Assembly (NCBI GenBank): GCA_900659855.1
Contig: CAACVI010000023.1
Coordinates: 186,001-250,000 of the forward strand
Length of the DNA: 64,000 bases
Direction: 5' to 3'
Source: Candidatus Desulfarcum epimagneticum
GTDB taxonomy: Bacteria > Desulfobacterota > Desulfobacteria > Desulfobacterales > CR-1
The translations under genes were made by a program, and so were the position numbers. Under the pieces are notes generated by a model. The model had not been told where the DNA came from, made no database searches, and worked only from the letters and a program-made list of their open reading frames with translations. Positions within the stretch are counted from its first letter, which is position 1. Each line of letters opens with the position of its first letter. Below are positions 15,990-25,625 of the stretch, in pieces.

Positions 15990-17898
15990 GCCCTTTTATA
16001 TCACCACCCCGATTTATTATGTGAACGCCCGGCCCCACCTGGGACACGCGTACACGACCATCGCCGCGGACGCGGTTTGCCGTTTCAATCGCATGGAGAA
16101 AAGAGAGACGTTTTTTTTGACCGGAACCGACGAGCATGGAGACAAAATCGCGACCTCCGCCGAAAAGATGGATTTGACTCCCCAGGCGTACGCGGACCGG
16201 ATCAGCGCCATGTTCAGAGACCTCTGGCCCCGTCTCGGGATTGAATTCGATTTTTTTGTCCGCACCACCGATGACTTTCACATTCGGGTGGTTCAGGACA
16301 TTCTGGACCGACTGCATAAGTCCGGGGACATTTATTTCAGCGATTATTCGGGGAGCTACTGTTACGGGTGCGAGCGTTTTTTGACTTCCAGGGAAATCGT
16401 GGACGGCAAATGCCCGGACCACGGGACACAGCCCGCCACCCTCAAGGAGTCCAACTATTTTTTCAAGATGAGCCGATACCAGGACTGGCTCATCGATCAT
16501 ATCAAAAAAAATCCGGATTTCATCACCCCGAAACATTACCGGAATGAGGCGCTGGGATTTCTCAAGGAGCCGTTGGAGGACCTGTGCGTCTCAAGACCCC
16601 GGAAACGCCTCACGTGGGGAATCCCCCTGCCTTTTGACGGGGATTATGTGACCTACGTGTGGTTTGACGCCCTGTGCAATTATATCTCGGCCCTGGGATA
16701 TCCGGACGACGCCCGTTTCAAAAAGTTCTGGCCCCAGGCCCGGCATATCGTGGCGAAAGACATCTTAAAACCCCACGGCATATACTGGCCCATCATGCTC
16801 AAAGCGGCCGGGATTCCTTTGTTTCAAAATCTTCATGTGCACGGATTCTGGAATATCGACCGGGCCAAAATGTCCAAGAGCGTGGGAAATGTGGTGAATC
16901 CCGAAAAGATGGCCGGACGCTATGGAGCCGACGCGTTCCGTTTTTATCTGATGCGGGACATGTCGTTCGGCCTGGATTCCTCCTTTTCCGAGAAGGCGCT
17001 GGTCATGCGGGTGAACACGGATCTGGCCAACGACCTGGGCAACCTTTTCTCAAGGGTTCTGGCCATGACGCGCAAATATTTCGGGGGCAAGGTTCCCGGC
17101 GGCGCCCATGAGGCGGAGCCGGACCTGAGCCTTGAGGCGGACGCTTTGAAGGCCGCGGATGATTTTGCCGCCGCCATGAGGGGCCTGGAGTTTCACAAAG
17201 GCCTGATGGCCATATGGGCCTTTATCGGAAAAATGAACAAATATGTGGACGCCCAGGCGCCCTGGGTTCTGGCGAAAAACGAATCGGACCGGGAAAAACT
17301 GGAGACGGTCATCGGCAACCTCCTGGAGGGCCTTCGGGTCATATCCGGACTCATTTACCCGGTGATGCCGGAAACGGCCGGACGCATGCAAAGGGGCCTG
17401 GGCATTGACAAAGGGGGCTCATTCTATCATTTTGATGTGATTCGAAAATGGGGAGCCCTTTCTCCGGGGGCATCCCTGGGAGAGACGCCCGCCCTGTTTC
17501 CCAGGATTGAGGGGGATAAAAAAAAGAAGAAATCCCCCGGGAAACCGGCGGCGAAAAAAGCGTCGAATGACCCGCCCGGGGAGGTCACCCTGGACGATTT
17601 TTTAAAAATCGATTTGAGAACCGCCGTGGTGACCCATGCGGAAAAGATTCCCAAGGCCAAAAAATTATTGAAACTCACGGTGGACTGCGGAGAAGAGCGG
17701 ACCATCGTGGCCGGGATCGCCGAGAGCGTTTCGCCGGAGGAGATCAAGGGAAAGCGAATTGTCATCGCGGCGAACCTCAAGCCCGCCAAACTGATGGGGG
17801 TGATGTCCCAGGGAATGCTTCTGGCGGCCCATGACGAGGCGGGATTGAGCGTCGCCACCTTTGAAAAAAACGTGAAACCGGGAGTCCGGGTAAAATAA
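15982..17898 (+). CDS. metG: Methionyl-tRNA synthetase
   Basis: This enzyme charges tRNA-Met. The HIGH-type motif is PHLGHAYTT near residue 14 and the KMSKS motif is AKMSKSVGN near residue 294. A zinc knuckle YCYGCER...KCPDHG lies near residues 128-150. A basic Lys/Ala/Pro linker near 515-530 joins a C-terminal tRNA-binding OB-fold domain (FLKIDLRTAVVTHAEKIP to the end) that dimerises the enzyme. The 638-residue length agrees with single-chain bacterial enzymes. It overlaps the PSP1 gene by eight bases. Confidence 0.95.
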   Translation: MPEPFYITTPIYYVNARPHLGHAYTTIAADAVCRFNRMEKRETFFLTGTDEHGDKIATSAEKMDLTPQAYADRISAMFRDLWPRLGIEFDFFVRTTDDFHIRVVQDILDRLHKSGDIYFSDYSGSYCYGCERFLTSREIVDGKCPDHGTQPATLKESNYFFKMSRYQDWLIDHIKKNPDFITPKHYRNEALGFLKEPLEDLCVSRPRKRLTWGIPLPFDGDYVTYVWFDALCNYISALGYPDDARFKKFWPQARHIVAKDILKPHGIYWPIMLKAAGIPLFQNLHVHGFWNIDRAKMSKSVGNVVNPEKMAGRYGADAFRFYLMRDMSFGLDSSFSEKALVMRVNTDLANDLGNLFSRVLAMTRKYFGGKVPGGAHEAEPDLSLEADALKAADDFAAAMRGLEFHKGLMAIWAFIGKMNKYVDAQAPWVLAKNESDREKLETVIGNLLEGLRVISGLIYPVMPETAGRMQRGLGIDKGGSFYHFDVIRKWGALSPGASLGETPALFPRIEGDKKKKKSPGKPAAKKASNDPPGEVTLDDFLKIDLRTAVVTHAEKIPKAKKLLKLTVDCGEERTIVAGIAESVSPEEIKGKRIVIAANLKPAKLMGVMSQGMLLAAHDEAGLSVATFEKNVKPGVRVK

Positions 17899-17912
17899 AA
17901 GGAGAAAAAACG

Positions 17913-19127
17913 ATGCCGGGTTTTGAATGGTTTGGAGATGAGGAGCGGAAGGAGGTCGGGGATGTTCTGAACACCGGGGTTTTGTTCAGATACGGCTTTG
18001 ACCAGGCCCGCAAAGGCCATTGGAAGGCCAGGACATTTGAAGAGAAACTGGGGCGGCGTCTCCAGGGGGCGGGGGAGAGCGGGGTTTACTGCCATCTATG
18101 CGCCAGCGGCACGGCCGCGGTGAGCGTCGCGCTGGCCGCGTGCGGCGTCGGCGCCGGGGACGAGGTCATTTTGCCCCCCTTCACCTTTGTGGCCAGCATG
18201 GAGGCCCTTCTGGCGGCGGGGGTGATTCCGGTGTTCGCGGAGATTGACGAAACGCTGTGCTTAAATCCCGACGCGGTCCAAAAGGCCATCACCCGGCGGA
18301 CCAAGGCGGTCATGCCGGTGCACATGTGCGGCTCCATGGCCCGGATCGACCGGTTGAAGGAGGTCTGCGACCAACATGGCCTGCTCCTGATCGAAGACGC
18401 GTGCCAGGCCCTGGGCGCCACGTTTAATGGAAAGGCGGCGGGGACCTTCGGAGATATGGGGTGTTTTTCATTCGACCCCGTCAAAACCATCACCTGCGGG
18501 GAGGGGGGCGCCGTGGTCACCGAAAAAAAAGACCTGTATATTCGGGCGGACGCCTACGCGGACCACGGGCATGACCACATCGGGGATGACCGGGGGCTTG
18601 AAAATCATCTTTCCATCGGCATGAATTTTCGAATCAGCGAGCTGAACGCCGCCGTGGGGGTGGCCCAGCTGGGAAAGCTCGACGCCATTCTTCAAAAACA
18701 GCGCGCAAACAAAAAAGCCCTGAAGGGCGCCCTGAAAGACATTGACGGGGTGGCCTTTCGCCATATTCCGGATGAAGAGGGGGATTCCGCCACATTTCTT
18801 TCCTTTTTTCTCCCGGACCGGGCCATGACCCAAAAGGCCGTCGCGGCCCTGGCCCAGGCCGGCGTGGACGGATGCTTTGACTGGTATGGAAACAAATGGC
18901 ATTACATTCGCAACTGGGGGCATCTCAAAGAGCTGCGCTCCCCGGCCCCTCTGATGATCCACCGGATGGAAGACAGACCGGATTACAGTCGCGTTTCCCT
19001 GCCCGAATCGGACCGGATCATGGAGCGGCTCATCTCCATGCAGATCAAACTTTCATGGACCGAAGAAGAGTTGGAGAGGCGGATGGAAAACATGAGAAAA
19101 GCGCTCAGGGGCGTGTTGAGGGGATAG
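17913..19127 (+). CDS. kdnA: PLP aminotransferase, 8-amino-3,8-dideoxy-Kdo transaminase
   Basis: This DegT/DnrJ/EryC1-fold aminotransferase of 404 residues uses the lysine in FDPVKTITCGEGG (residue 191) to hold PLP; VHMCGSMARI and IEDACQALGA supply the cofactor-binding Asp. In Shewanella, KdnA with KdnB converts Kdo to 8-amino-3,8-dideoxy-Kdo, which replaces Kdo in lipid A and gives polymyxin tolerance. The adjacent kdnB-type dehydrogenase four bases downstream is the main reason for assigning kdnA rather than a generic sugar aminotransferase. AAAGGAG precedes the ATG. Confidence 0.82.
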   Translation: MPGFEWFGDEERKEVGDVLNTGVLFRYGFDQARKGHWKARTFEEKLGRRLQGAGESGVYCHLCASGTAAVSVALAACGVGAGDEVILPPFTFVASMEALLAAGVIPVFAEIDETLCLNPDAVQKAITRRTKAVMPVHMCGSMARIDRLKEVCDQHGLLLIEDACQALGATFNGKAAGTFGDMGCFSFDPVKTITCGEGGAVVTEKKDLYIRADAYADHGHDHIGDDRGLENHLSIGMNFRISELNAAVGVAQLGKLDAILQKQRANKKALKGALKDIDGVAFRHIPDEEGDSATFLSFFLPDRAMTQKAVAALAQAGVDGCFDWYGNKWHYIRNWGHLKELRSPAPLMIHRMEDRPDYSRVSLPESDRIMERLISMQIKLSWTEEELERRMENMRKALRGVLRG

Positions 19128-19131
19128 GGGA

Positions 19132-20208
19132 ATGTTTCGGAATTTTAAGAATGTGTCGCGGTTTATTTTCGGCCGGGGATGTTTCGATCAGATGGACGAC
19201 ATCTTAAATGAAGCCCCCTTGCCTGAGGCCCCCCGGGCGTTTCTGGTGGACGATGTGTTTGAGGGGACCGATCTGGAAAAAAGGATTCCGGCGCGTCCCG
19301 GCGACCTCCTTCGTTTTGTCAATGTGGACGACGAGCCCAAGACCGGGCGGGTGGACGCGATCAGGGACGAGATTTTGGAGTTCGTCGCCTCCCGGGGCGG
19401 GGATCTGCCCGGGAGTGTGTCGGGAATCGGCGGCGGAAGCGTCATGGACATCGCCAAGGCCGTTTCTTTGATGCTCACCAATCCCGGGTCTTCGGCGGAC
19501 TACCAGGGATGGGATCTGATTCAAAATCCCGGCGTGTATCATGTGGGGGTCCCCACCCTGTCGGGCACCGGCGCCGAGGTGTCGAGAACCACGGTTTTGA
19601 CCGGCCCGGACAAGAAACTGGGCATTAACTCGGATCACACGGTTTTTGATCAGGTGGCTCTGGACCCGGATCTGATCGGAGGCGCGCCCAAAGAACAGCG
19701 TTTTTACACCGGGATGGACTGCTTCATCCACTGCGTGGAGTCTCTGGAAGGGTCTTTTCTAAACAGCTTCAGCCGGGCGTATGGCGAAAAGGCCATGGAT
19801 CTGTGCCGCCGGGTGTTTGCCGAAAGCGACGCGCGCCATGACGACGATTTGATGATGGCCTCCTATTTCGGGGGAATGAGCATCGCCTATTCCCAGGTGG
19901 GGGTGTGTCACGCCCTTTCATACGGCCTTTCCTACGTGCTGGGCCTTCATCATGGAATCGGAAACTGCGTGGCCTTTGACTGCCTGGAAGATTATTACCC
20001 GGAAGGGGTGGATGAATTTCGCCTGATGATGGACCGGCAGGGAATCTCCCTTCCCCGGGGCCTTGTCCAGGGCATGGAGGAAGACCGGATGGAAAAAATG
20101 ATCGATGTGGCGCTTTTTTTGGAGCCTTTATGGGAAAACGCCCTGGGGCCGGACTGGAAAAAGAAGATGACCCGGGAAACCGTCAGACGTTTATACGAAA
20201 GAATGTGA
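19132..20208 (+). CDS. kdnB: Fe-dependent alcohol dehydrogenase, Kdo 8-oxidase
   Basis: This 358-residue group III alcohol dehydrogenase matches KdnB over its whole length as far as I can recall the family: FRNFKNVSRFIFGRG at the start, GIGGGSVMDIAKA (NAD-binding) near residue 99, PTLSGTGAEVSRT near residue 141, and metal ligands in DCFIHCVESLEG, SQVGVCHALSYG and GLHHGIGNC. It would oxidise the C8 hydroxyl of Kdo so that KdnA can aminate it. The close operon with kdnA strengthens both calls. A generic iron alcohol dehydrogenase is the alternative. Confidence 0.85.
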   Translation: MFRNFKNVSRFIFGRGCFDQMDDILNEAPLPEAPRAFLVDDVFEGTDLEKRIPARPGDLLRFVNVDDEPKTGRVDAIRDEILEFVASRGGDLPGSVSGIGGGSVMDIAKAVSLMLTNPGSSADYQGWDLIQNPGVYHVGVPTLSGTGAEVSRTTVLTGPDKKLGINSDHTVFDQVALDPDLIGGAPKEQRFYTGMDCFIHCVESLEGSFLNSFSRAYGEKAMDLCRRVFAESDARHDDDLMMASYFGGMSIAYSQVGVCHALSYGLSYVLGLHHGIGNCVAFDCLEDYYPEGVDEFRLMMDRQGISLPRGLVQGMEEDRMEKMIDVALFLEPLWENALGPDWKKKMTRETVRRLYERM

Positions 20209-20211
20209 GGC

Positions 20212-23200
20212 ATGGGATTTTTGTCAAGACTCGGACATTTTTTGGGCCGCGTCCATGGGCGGATCAGGAAAAGGATTTTTTTCGGGGGAAACCCGGACAA
20301 CGCCCCGGCCGGGGCCATTGTTCTGTTTCCCCGGCTTGACCATGTTTTTTTCTGCGGTCTGACCGGAATCGTGGCCATCCAAAAAGCCTCCCCGGACGAC
20401 GCCGATGACATCGGGTCTTTGATGGATGAAATCGAGGCGGGCCTGGGCGGAATCGAAAACCAGGGCTTTGACTCTTTCCCGGGAAACGGGGAGGGGTTTG
20501 ACGATTTTTACCTGGGAGGGGCCGATGGAATCGAGGCTGTGGCCGACGCGGCCCGGCGTTTGAAAAATGAGCGTCCTTTTTTTGAGATTTACCGGACCCC
20601 CGCCATTTTAGAGAAGATATCGGCCTTGCATGGCCGTCTTTCAGACCGGGTTGGCCGCGAGGAGAAGGCGCTGTCGGACCGGATGGGCAATCTGGGGTCC
20701 GAAATGGTCCGGGTCATGTCCCGGCGGATCGATTCCGCAAAAGACATCGCCTGGTCTTTAAAGTCCGAGACAGCGAACAACATCCTGAAGGCTCAAAATC
20801 TCGCCGGGAAATCCGCCCGCTCATTGTCCATGCGGGGGCTGTCGGTTTTTAAAGCCGTCAACAGCGTGTTAAACGGCATTGACCGCCTGGAGGTGAGGGG
20901 CCGGGATTCAGCGGGAATATCGGTCATGTTCACGCTCAAAGCGTCCGATTTTGAGGCGCTTCAGGCAAGGCTCAAAGAAAAAAAACGTCCGGATCATTTT
21001 AAAAGCCGCGTCAACCTGGAGGTTTTGAGGGACATGGGCGTTGAGGTCCGCCATTTTCGGCGCCCGGGCGGCCAAAAGGCCGTGTCCGTCACATTCGTTT
21101 ACAAGACCGCCGCGGAAATCGGGCGCCTGGGGGACAATGTGGCCGCGATCCGCCGCCGGATCAGGGACGACGATTTCCTTCACGCTCTGATATCCGCGAA
21201 CTGGCTGGACAAAACCATCCTGGCCCACACCCGGTGGGCCTCGGTGGGCGCCATCACCGGGGCCAACTGTCACCCGGTGGACCACCGGACGCGGGTGGGA
21301 AAGAACGGCGCCCCGGGCGGCGACGGCGATGCCCCAGGCCCGGGCGTCATTCATGTCTGCCTCAACGGGGATATTGACAACTACGAGAAATTAAAAAGAG
21401 AAAGCGAAGAGGCCGGGCGCCTGATCCACCCCGACATCACCACCGACACCAAGATCATTCCCCTCCGGATTCGCGGCCACCTGGAAAAGGGTCTGGATAT
21501 CGAAGAGGCCTTCCGAATGGCCGTAAACGATTTCACCGGGTCCCACGCCATCGCCATGCACACGGACCTTGCCCCGGGCCGCCTTTTCCTGGCCCAGAGG
21601 GGAAGCGGCCAGTCCATATTCGTGGGAATCGCCGACGAGCATTACATGCCCGCCTCTGAAATATACGGATTTGTCGAAGAGACGCCCGTTTATGTCAAAA
21701 TGAACGATGACGCGTCCCCGGACCCGGAAGAGGGGGGCCGGATTTTCATCCTGGATCAAAATTCCAAAGGCGGCCTGGACGGCATCAAAGCCATGCGCTA
21801 TGACCAGACCCCTGTTTCCCTTGAGGAAAAACATGTCAAACGGACCCATCTGACCTCCCGGGACATCGACCGCCAGGGATTTGACCATTATTTTCTCAAA
21901 GAGATTTCCCAGTCCCCCGCCTCTGTGGAGAAAACCCTCCAGAATCGCTGGAAAATCACATCCGGAAAGACCCGGCGCTACGCGCTGAATCTGGATGAAA
22001 GCGAATTTCCCTCAAAAATCGCCCAATCCATTCAAAACGGCGTCACGCGACGGGTTTTTTTCATGGGCCAGGGAACGGCGGGGGTGGCGGCCAAAGCGTG
22101 CGCGGGCATCTTGAGCGCCTACGCGCGGGATCCCCTGTTTCATGTGTCCGCCCTCAAGGCGTCGGAATTAAGCGGATTCAACCTTGATCGCGGGGAAAAG
22201 GGCCCGGACGGCATGGCGGACTCCCTGGTGATCGCCATCAGCCAGTCGGGCACCACCACCGACACCAACCTGACGGTGGACATGGTCCGGGAAAGGGGCG
22301 CCGGGGCCATCGCCATTGTCAACAGGCGGGATTCGGACCTCACGTTTAAGGTGGACGGCGTGATGCACACCAGCAGCGGCCGGGACATTGAAATGTCGGT
22401 GGCGTCCACCAAGGCCTTTTACTCCCAGATTGTGGCCGGCGCCCTGCTGGGCCTTAAAATCGCCGAGTTGAAAGGGTGGAAAGACGCCCGGTTCATATCC
22501 GAAGAGATCAAAAACCTGCTGGCCCTTCCCGGCCACATGGAAAGCGTTTTTGCGCTTAAAGACAAGATCGAAAGCTCGGCGCGGGAAAACGCCGTAAAAA
22601 AAGCCTTTTGGGCCGTGGTGGGAAGCGGCCCCAACAAGGCGTCGGCCGACGAAATCAGGATCAAACTCAGCGAGCTTTGCTACAAGACCATTTCATCGGA
22701 TTTTGTCGAGGACAAAAAACACATCGATTTGTCCGCCGAGCCCTTGATCATCGTGTGCGCCTCGGGGGTCCGGGAGAATGTCATCGGCGACATTGTGAAA
22801 GACACCGCGATATTCCGGGCCCACAAATCGGCCCCCATTGTCATCGCGGACGAAGGCGAGCGCCGGTTCGACGCCTATGCCCACGATGTCTTTAATGTTC
22901 CCCGGGTCAGCGAGCGCCTGGCGCCGGTGACCAGCGCGCTGGCGGGCCATATCTGGGGATACTACGCGGCCCTGGCCATCAATGACTGCTCCCGTTTTTT
23001 TCACGGGCTGAGGAAAAGAATCCAAAAAGCCCTGGATGAGCGTCTCAAAAAGGGGCTGGACATTGTGGAGATTGTCCTGGAAAATGGTTTTAAGGAAGAG
23101 ATGGCGGCCTCCTACTATGAGTTCAGGAAAAAAATAGGCAAAGACCTTCTGCCCGCCATCGGCCAGTCCCACTGTGTTTTGGACCTGGCGCTTCTTTTGA

Positions 23201-23982
23201 AGTATCTTTCGGGAAGGCTCCCGGTCTCGGATTTTGAACTGGATTTCCAAAAAAAAGGAACCGCCTCGAACATGATCGGCATGCTGTTTGAGCGCCTGGG
23301 AGAGCTTGTCAGCCTCACGGCCCGGCCCATCGACGCCATCAAGCACCAGGCGAAAACCGTCACGGTGGGAACCAGCCGGATCACGGAAAAGCTGGACGGG
23401 ATACTGTTTGAGACCTTTGAGGAAAACGGTTTCCATGTGTCCCAGATTATCAACCGGAACGTGCTGGTGCTCAAAAACATACAGGGAATCGTCCAAAGCG
23501 TCGAGGGCTCCATCCTGTACCGGGTAGACGGTCTCAATCTCATGGGGGAGCCCACACAGGACACCACCATCACGGTGCTGAAAAAGGAGGGGTCCCTGGC
23601 GTCCCTTCCTTCCCGGGTGGAGTCCGATCCCGCCCTTAAGGGAACCAAACGGCTCATTGTGGCGGAGCAAAACGTCTATATCGGAAAAGGGCGGAAGGAT
23701 GACCGGAATATTATCGTGGCGCCTTTTATCTCCACATCCGGCCGGGCGCCCAGCCGCATTGAGCATCTCCTCCTTTTAAATGTGGTGTACAAGGAACGCA
23801 TCACCCTTTCTGAAAAAATCAGATGTCTCGGGGGAAAATGCGAAAGGATCAAAAACATCGTCCAGGAAAACAGCGTGGCCTGGCGCGACGATTTTCTGGA
23901 CCTCATTGAGACCAATGAGCTTTTCGGCGTGTCGGCTGAAAAAATAGCGGATCGGATTGTGTCCTGTGAAGATTCGAATTAA
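20212..23982 (+). CDS. Giant GlmS-like glutamine amidotransferase / double-SIS protein
   Basis: This 1256-residue protein has the GlmS parts in order but with additions. The glutaminase nucleophile context FFCGLTGIVAI puts the Cys at residue 48 rather than at position 2. A helical segment of about 155 residues (60-215) then interrupts the domain, which resumes with RLEVRGRDSAGIS (about 222-240), AHTRWASVGAITG (about 335) and CLNGDIDNYEKL (about 382), each a clear GlmS counterpart. KEISQSPASVEKTL is the usual linker, followed by two SIS domains (about 600-760 and 790-915; ISQSGTTTDTN, VASTKAF). A unique C-terminal region of about 330 residues follows. It starts three bases after kdnB. A novel amino-sugar synthase is inferred; the substrate is unknown. 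Confidence 0.75.
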   Translation: MGFLSRLGHFLGRVHGRIRKRIFFGGNPDNAPAGAIVLFPRLDHVFFCGLTGIVAIQKASPDDADDIGSLMDEIEAGLGGIENQGFDSFPGNGEGFDDFYLGGADGIEAVADAARRLKNERPFFEIYRTPAILEKISALHGRLSDRVGREEKALSDRMGNLGSEMVRVMSRRIDSAKDIAWSLKSETANNILKAQNLAGKSARSLSMRGLSVFKAVNSVLNGIDRLEVRGRDSAGISVMFTLKASDFEALQARLKEKKRPDHFKSRVNLEVLRDMGVEVRHFRRPGGQKAVSVTFVYKTAAEIGRLGDNVAAIRRRIRDDDFLHALISANWLDKTILAHTRWASVGAITGANCHPVDHRTRVGKNGAPGGDGDAPGPGVIHVCLNGDIDNYEKLKRESEEAGRLIHPDITTDTKIIPLRIRGHLEKGLDIEEAFRMAVNDFTGSHAIAMHTDLAPGRLFLAQRGSGQSIFVGIADEHYMPASEIYGFVEETPVYVKMNDDASPDPEEGGRIFILDQNSKGGLDGIKAMRYDQTPVSLEEKHVKRTHLTSRDIDRQGFDHYFLKEISQSPASVEKTLQNRWKITSGKTRRYALNLDESEFPSKIAQSIQNGVTRRVFFMGQGTAGVAAKACAGILSAYARDPLFHVSALKASELSGFNLDRGEKGPDGMADSLVIAISQSGTTTDTNLTVDMVRERGAGAIAIVNRRDSDLTFKVDGVMHTSSGRDIEMSVASTKAFYSQIVAGALLGLKIAELKGWKDARFISEEIKNLLALPGHMESVFALKDKIESSARENAVKKAFWAVVGSGPNKASADEIRIKLSELCYKTISSDFVEDKKHIDLSAEPLIIVCASGVRENVIGDIVKDTAIFRAHKSAPIVIADEGERRFDAYAHDVFNVPRVSERLAPVTSALAGHIWGYYAALAINDCSRFFHGLRKRIQKALDERLKKGLDIVEIVLENGFKEEMAASYYEFRKKIGKDLLPAIGQSHCVLDLALLLKYLSGRLPVSDFELDFQKKGTASNMIGMLFERLGELVSLTARPIDAIKHQAKTVTVGTSRITEKLDGILFETFEENGFHVSQIINRNVLVLKNIQGIVQSVEGSILYRVDGLNLMGEPTQDTTITVLKKEGSLASLPSRVESDPALKGTKRLIVAEQNVYIGKGRKDDRNIIVAPFISTSGRAPSRIEHLLLLNVVYKERITLSEKIRCLGGKCERIKNIVQENSVAWRDDFLDLIETNELFGVSAEKIADRIVSCEDSN

Positions 23983-24033
23983 TGAAGGATTTTTGTAAAA
24001 GAATAAGCGCGAGGCTTTAAAAAGGGAGAAACA

Positions 24034-24996
24034 ATGGAGGCTATCTTCGGGTTGGACGTCAAAATCGCCGAAACATTCAGCGAAGATCAGAAAGCTGTGG
24101 TTTTTCACGGAAGCTGCCTTGATTTGCTGAAAGATATCCCGGATCATTCGGTTCAGCTGGTGGTCACTTCTCCTCCTTACAATATTGGAAAAGAGTATGA
24201 GAAAAAACTCGAAATAAAAACCTACCTGGACCAGCAGAAGGAAGTGATCAAAGAGTGCGTTCGCATTCTTTCCCATACGGGGAGCGTCTGCTGGCAGGTC
24301 GGAAATTATGTCAAAGACGGTGCCATTATTCCCCTTGACACTGTTTTGTATCCGATATTTCATGATCTGAATCTTGTCATGAGAAATAGAATTGTCTGGC
24401 ATTTTGAACATGGTTTGCATTGCTCGAGAAGGTTTTCAGGACGCTATGAAACCATTATGTGGTTCACTCGAAAGACAAAGGAGTTCGTTTTTGACCTTGA
24501 TCCGGTGAGAGTGCCCCAGAAGTATCCAGCCAAAAAATATTTTAAAGGCCCCAAGGCGGGTCAATATTCCTGCAACCCCCTTGGCAAAAATCCGGGGGAC
24601 GTTTGGGACGTCCCGAACGTCAAGAGCAATCATGTGGAGAAAACTCAGCACCCGTGTCAATTCCCGGTGGAACTGATTGAGCGCCTGGTTTTGTCGATGA
24701 CCCAAAAAGGGGATTGGGTGTTTGACCCGTTTCTTGGCGCCGGCACATCCATCATCGCCGCCATTCGACGTGGAAGGAAAGGGGTTGGAGCGGAGACGGA
24801 AAAGCGATATGTGGATATTGCCCGAGACAGGATACAAAAGGCCATTGATGGAACATTGCGGACAAGACCAATGAATAAACCCAAATACGATCCGTCATCC
24901 AGTCGAAATCGGTTGGCCATATCCCCCTGGGATAGAAAAGACTTAATCTCTCATCAGCTCACATTGCCTGAAAGTCGGGGCGGGGGGGCTCTGTGA
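24034..24996 (+). CDS. Type II DNA methyltransferase, beta class
   Basis: This 320-residue enzyme methylates an exocyclic amino group in DNA. The catalytic motif IV (VTSPPYNIG) lies near residue 46 and the AdoMet-binding motif I (DPFLGAGTS) near residue 231, so the order is that of beta-class enzymes. SPPY, in place of DPPY, is typical of N4-cytosine methyltransferases, though N6-adenine cannot be excluded. GGGAGAAACA precedes the ATG. The last four bases overlap the nuclease gene, whose family partner methylases are of the same kind. Codon use is more A/T-rich than in the flanking genes, which fits acquisition. Confidence 0.88.
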   Translation: MEAIFGLDVKIAETFSEDQKAVVFHGSCLDLLKDIPDHSVQLVVTSPPYNIGKEYEKKLEIKTYLDQQKEVIKECVRILSHTGSVCWQVGNYVKDGAIIPLDTVLYPIFHDLNLVMRNRIVWHFEHGLHCSRRFSGRYETIMWFTRKTKEFVFDLDPVRVPQKYPAKKYFKGPKAGQYSCNPLGKNPGDVWDVPNVKSNHVEKTQHPCQFPVELIERLVLSMTQKGDWVFDPFLGAGTSIIAAIRRGRKGVGAETEKRYVDIARDRIQKAIDGTLRTRPMNKPKYDPSSSRNRLAISPWDRKDLISHQLTLPESRGGGAL

Positions 24997-25604
24997 AAAT
25001 AGCTGAGACATACTCCCATTTAAACGGTCTTGAATTCCTGCTCGTCCACAAGCCTGAGCTGTGGGAAGAAATACAGACGGTGATTGGTCAGGTGGATGGA
25101 AAAGCCTGCAAGACGAAATTATCAAAGGAAAAAAACATGAAAGGCCGTTTGCTTTACAGCCCCATTGAGATGAACCGGTCTTTTAACGGGCTTCTTAAAG
25201 CAAAGGACTGGATGGAGAGCCGGGTCAGCTATTGGGTGACGAAAGATGAGAAGCTGATCCGAAAAACCCTCTCCATGCCTCCTGAAAAGCAGAAAAAAGA
25301 GATTGAGGCGGCCGGCTGTTTTCCGATTTTCAGCTATAACCAGACGGATTTTGTGAAAGACAGGCTCGCCATTGAGGTTCAATTCGGGAAATACGCTTTT
25401 GTGGCTTACGACTTGTTCGTGAAACATCTCGCTTTTTATATTGGGGATAAGATTGACGTGGGAATTGAGATTTTGCCCATGAAAACGTTGCAGTCGCAGA
25501 TGAGTTCCGGGGTGGCCTATTATGATGGGGAATTGTACAATGTCATTCGGCAGGGGCGCGGAGTCCCCGGGGTTCCTTTGGTAATCATCGGAATAGAAGA
25601 CTGA
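24993..25604 (+). CDS. Type II restriction endonuclease, BglII family
   Basis: This 203-residue nuclease starts with GTG at 24993, overlapping the methyltransferase stop (GTGA). The PD-(D/E)xK centre appears as NQTDFVKDRLAIEVQFGKY near residues 111-130, with Asp, Glu and the EVQ triad that BglII also uses in place of ExK. The family recognises GATC-centred hexamers such as AGATCT or relatives; the actual site cannot be read from sequence. AGATCT occurs in this window (for example near 15587 and 35366), so the site is not fully excluded. Expression after the methylase protects the host. Confidence 0.8.
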   Translation: MKIAETYSHLNGLEFLLVHKPELWEEIQTVIGQVDGKACKTKLSKEKNMKGRLLYSPIEMNRSFNGLLKAKDWMESRVSYWVTKDEKLIRKTLSMPPEKQKKEIEAAGCFPIFSYNQTDFVKDRLAIEVQFGKYAFVAYDLFVKHLAFYIGDKIDVGIEILPMKTLQSQMSSGVAYYDGELYNVIRQGRGVPGVPLVIIGIED

Positions 25605-25625
25605 CCCCCTGGTTGCGGTTTTTTT

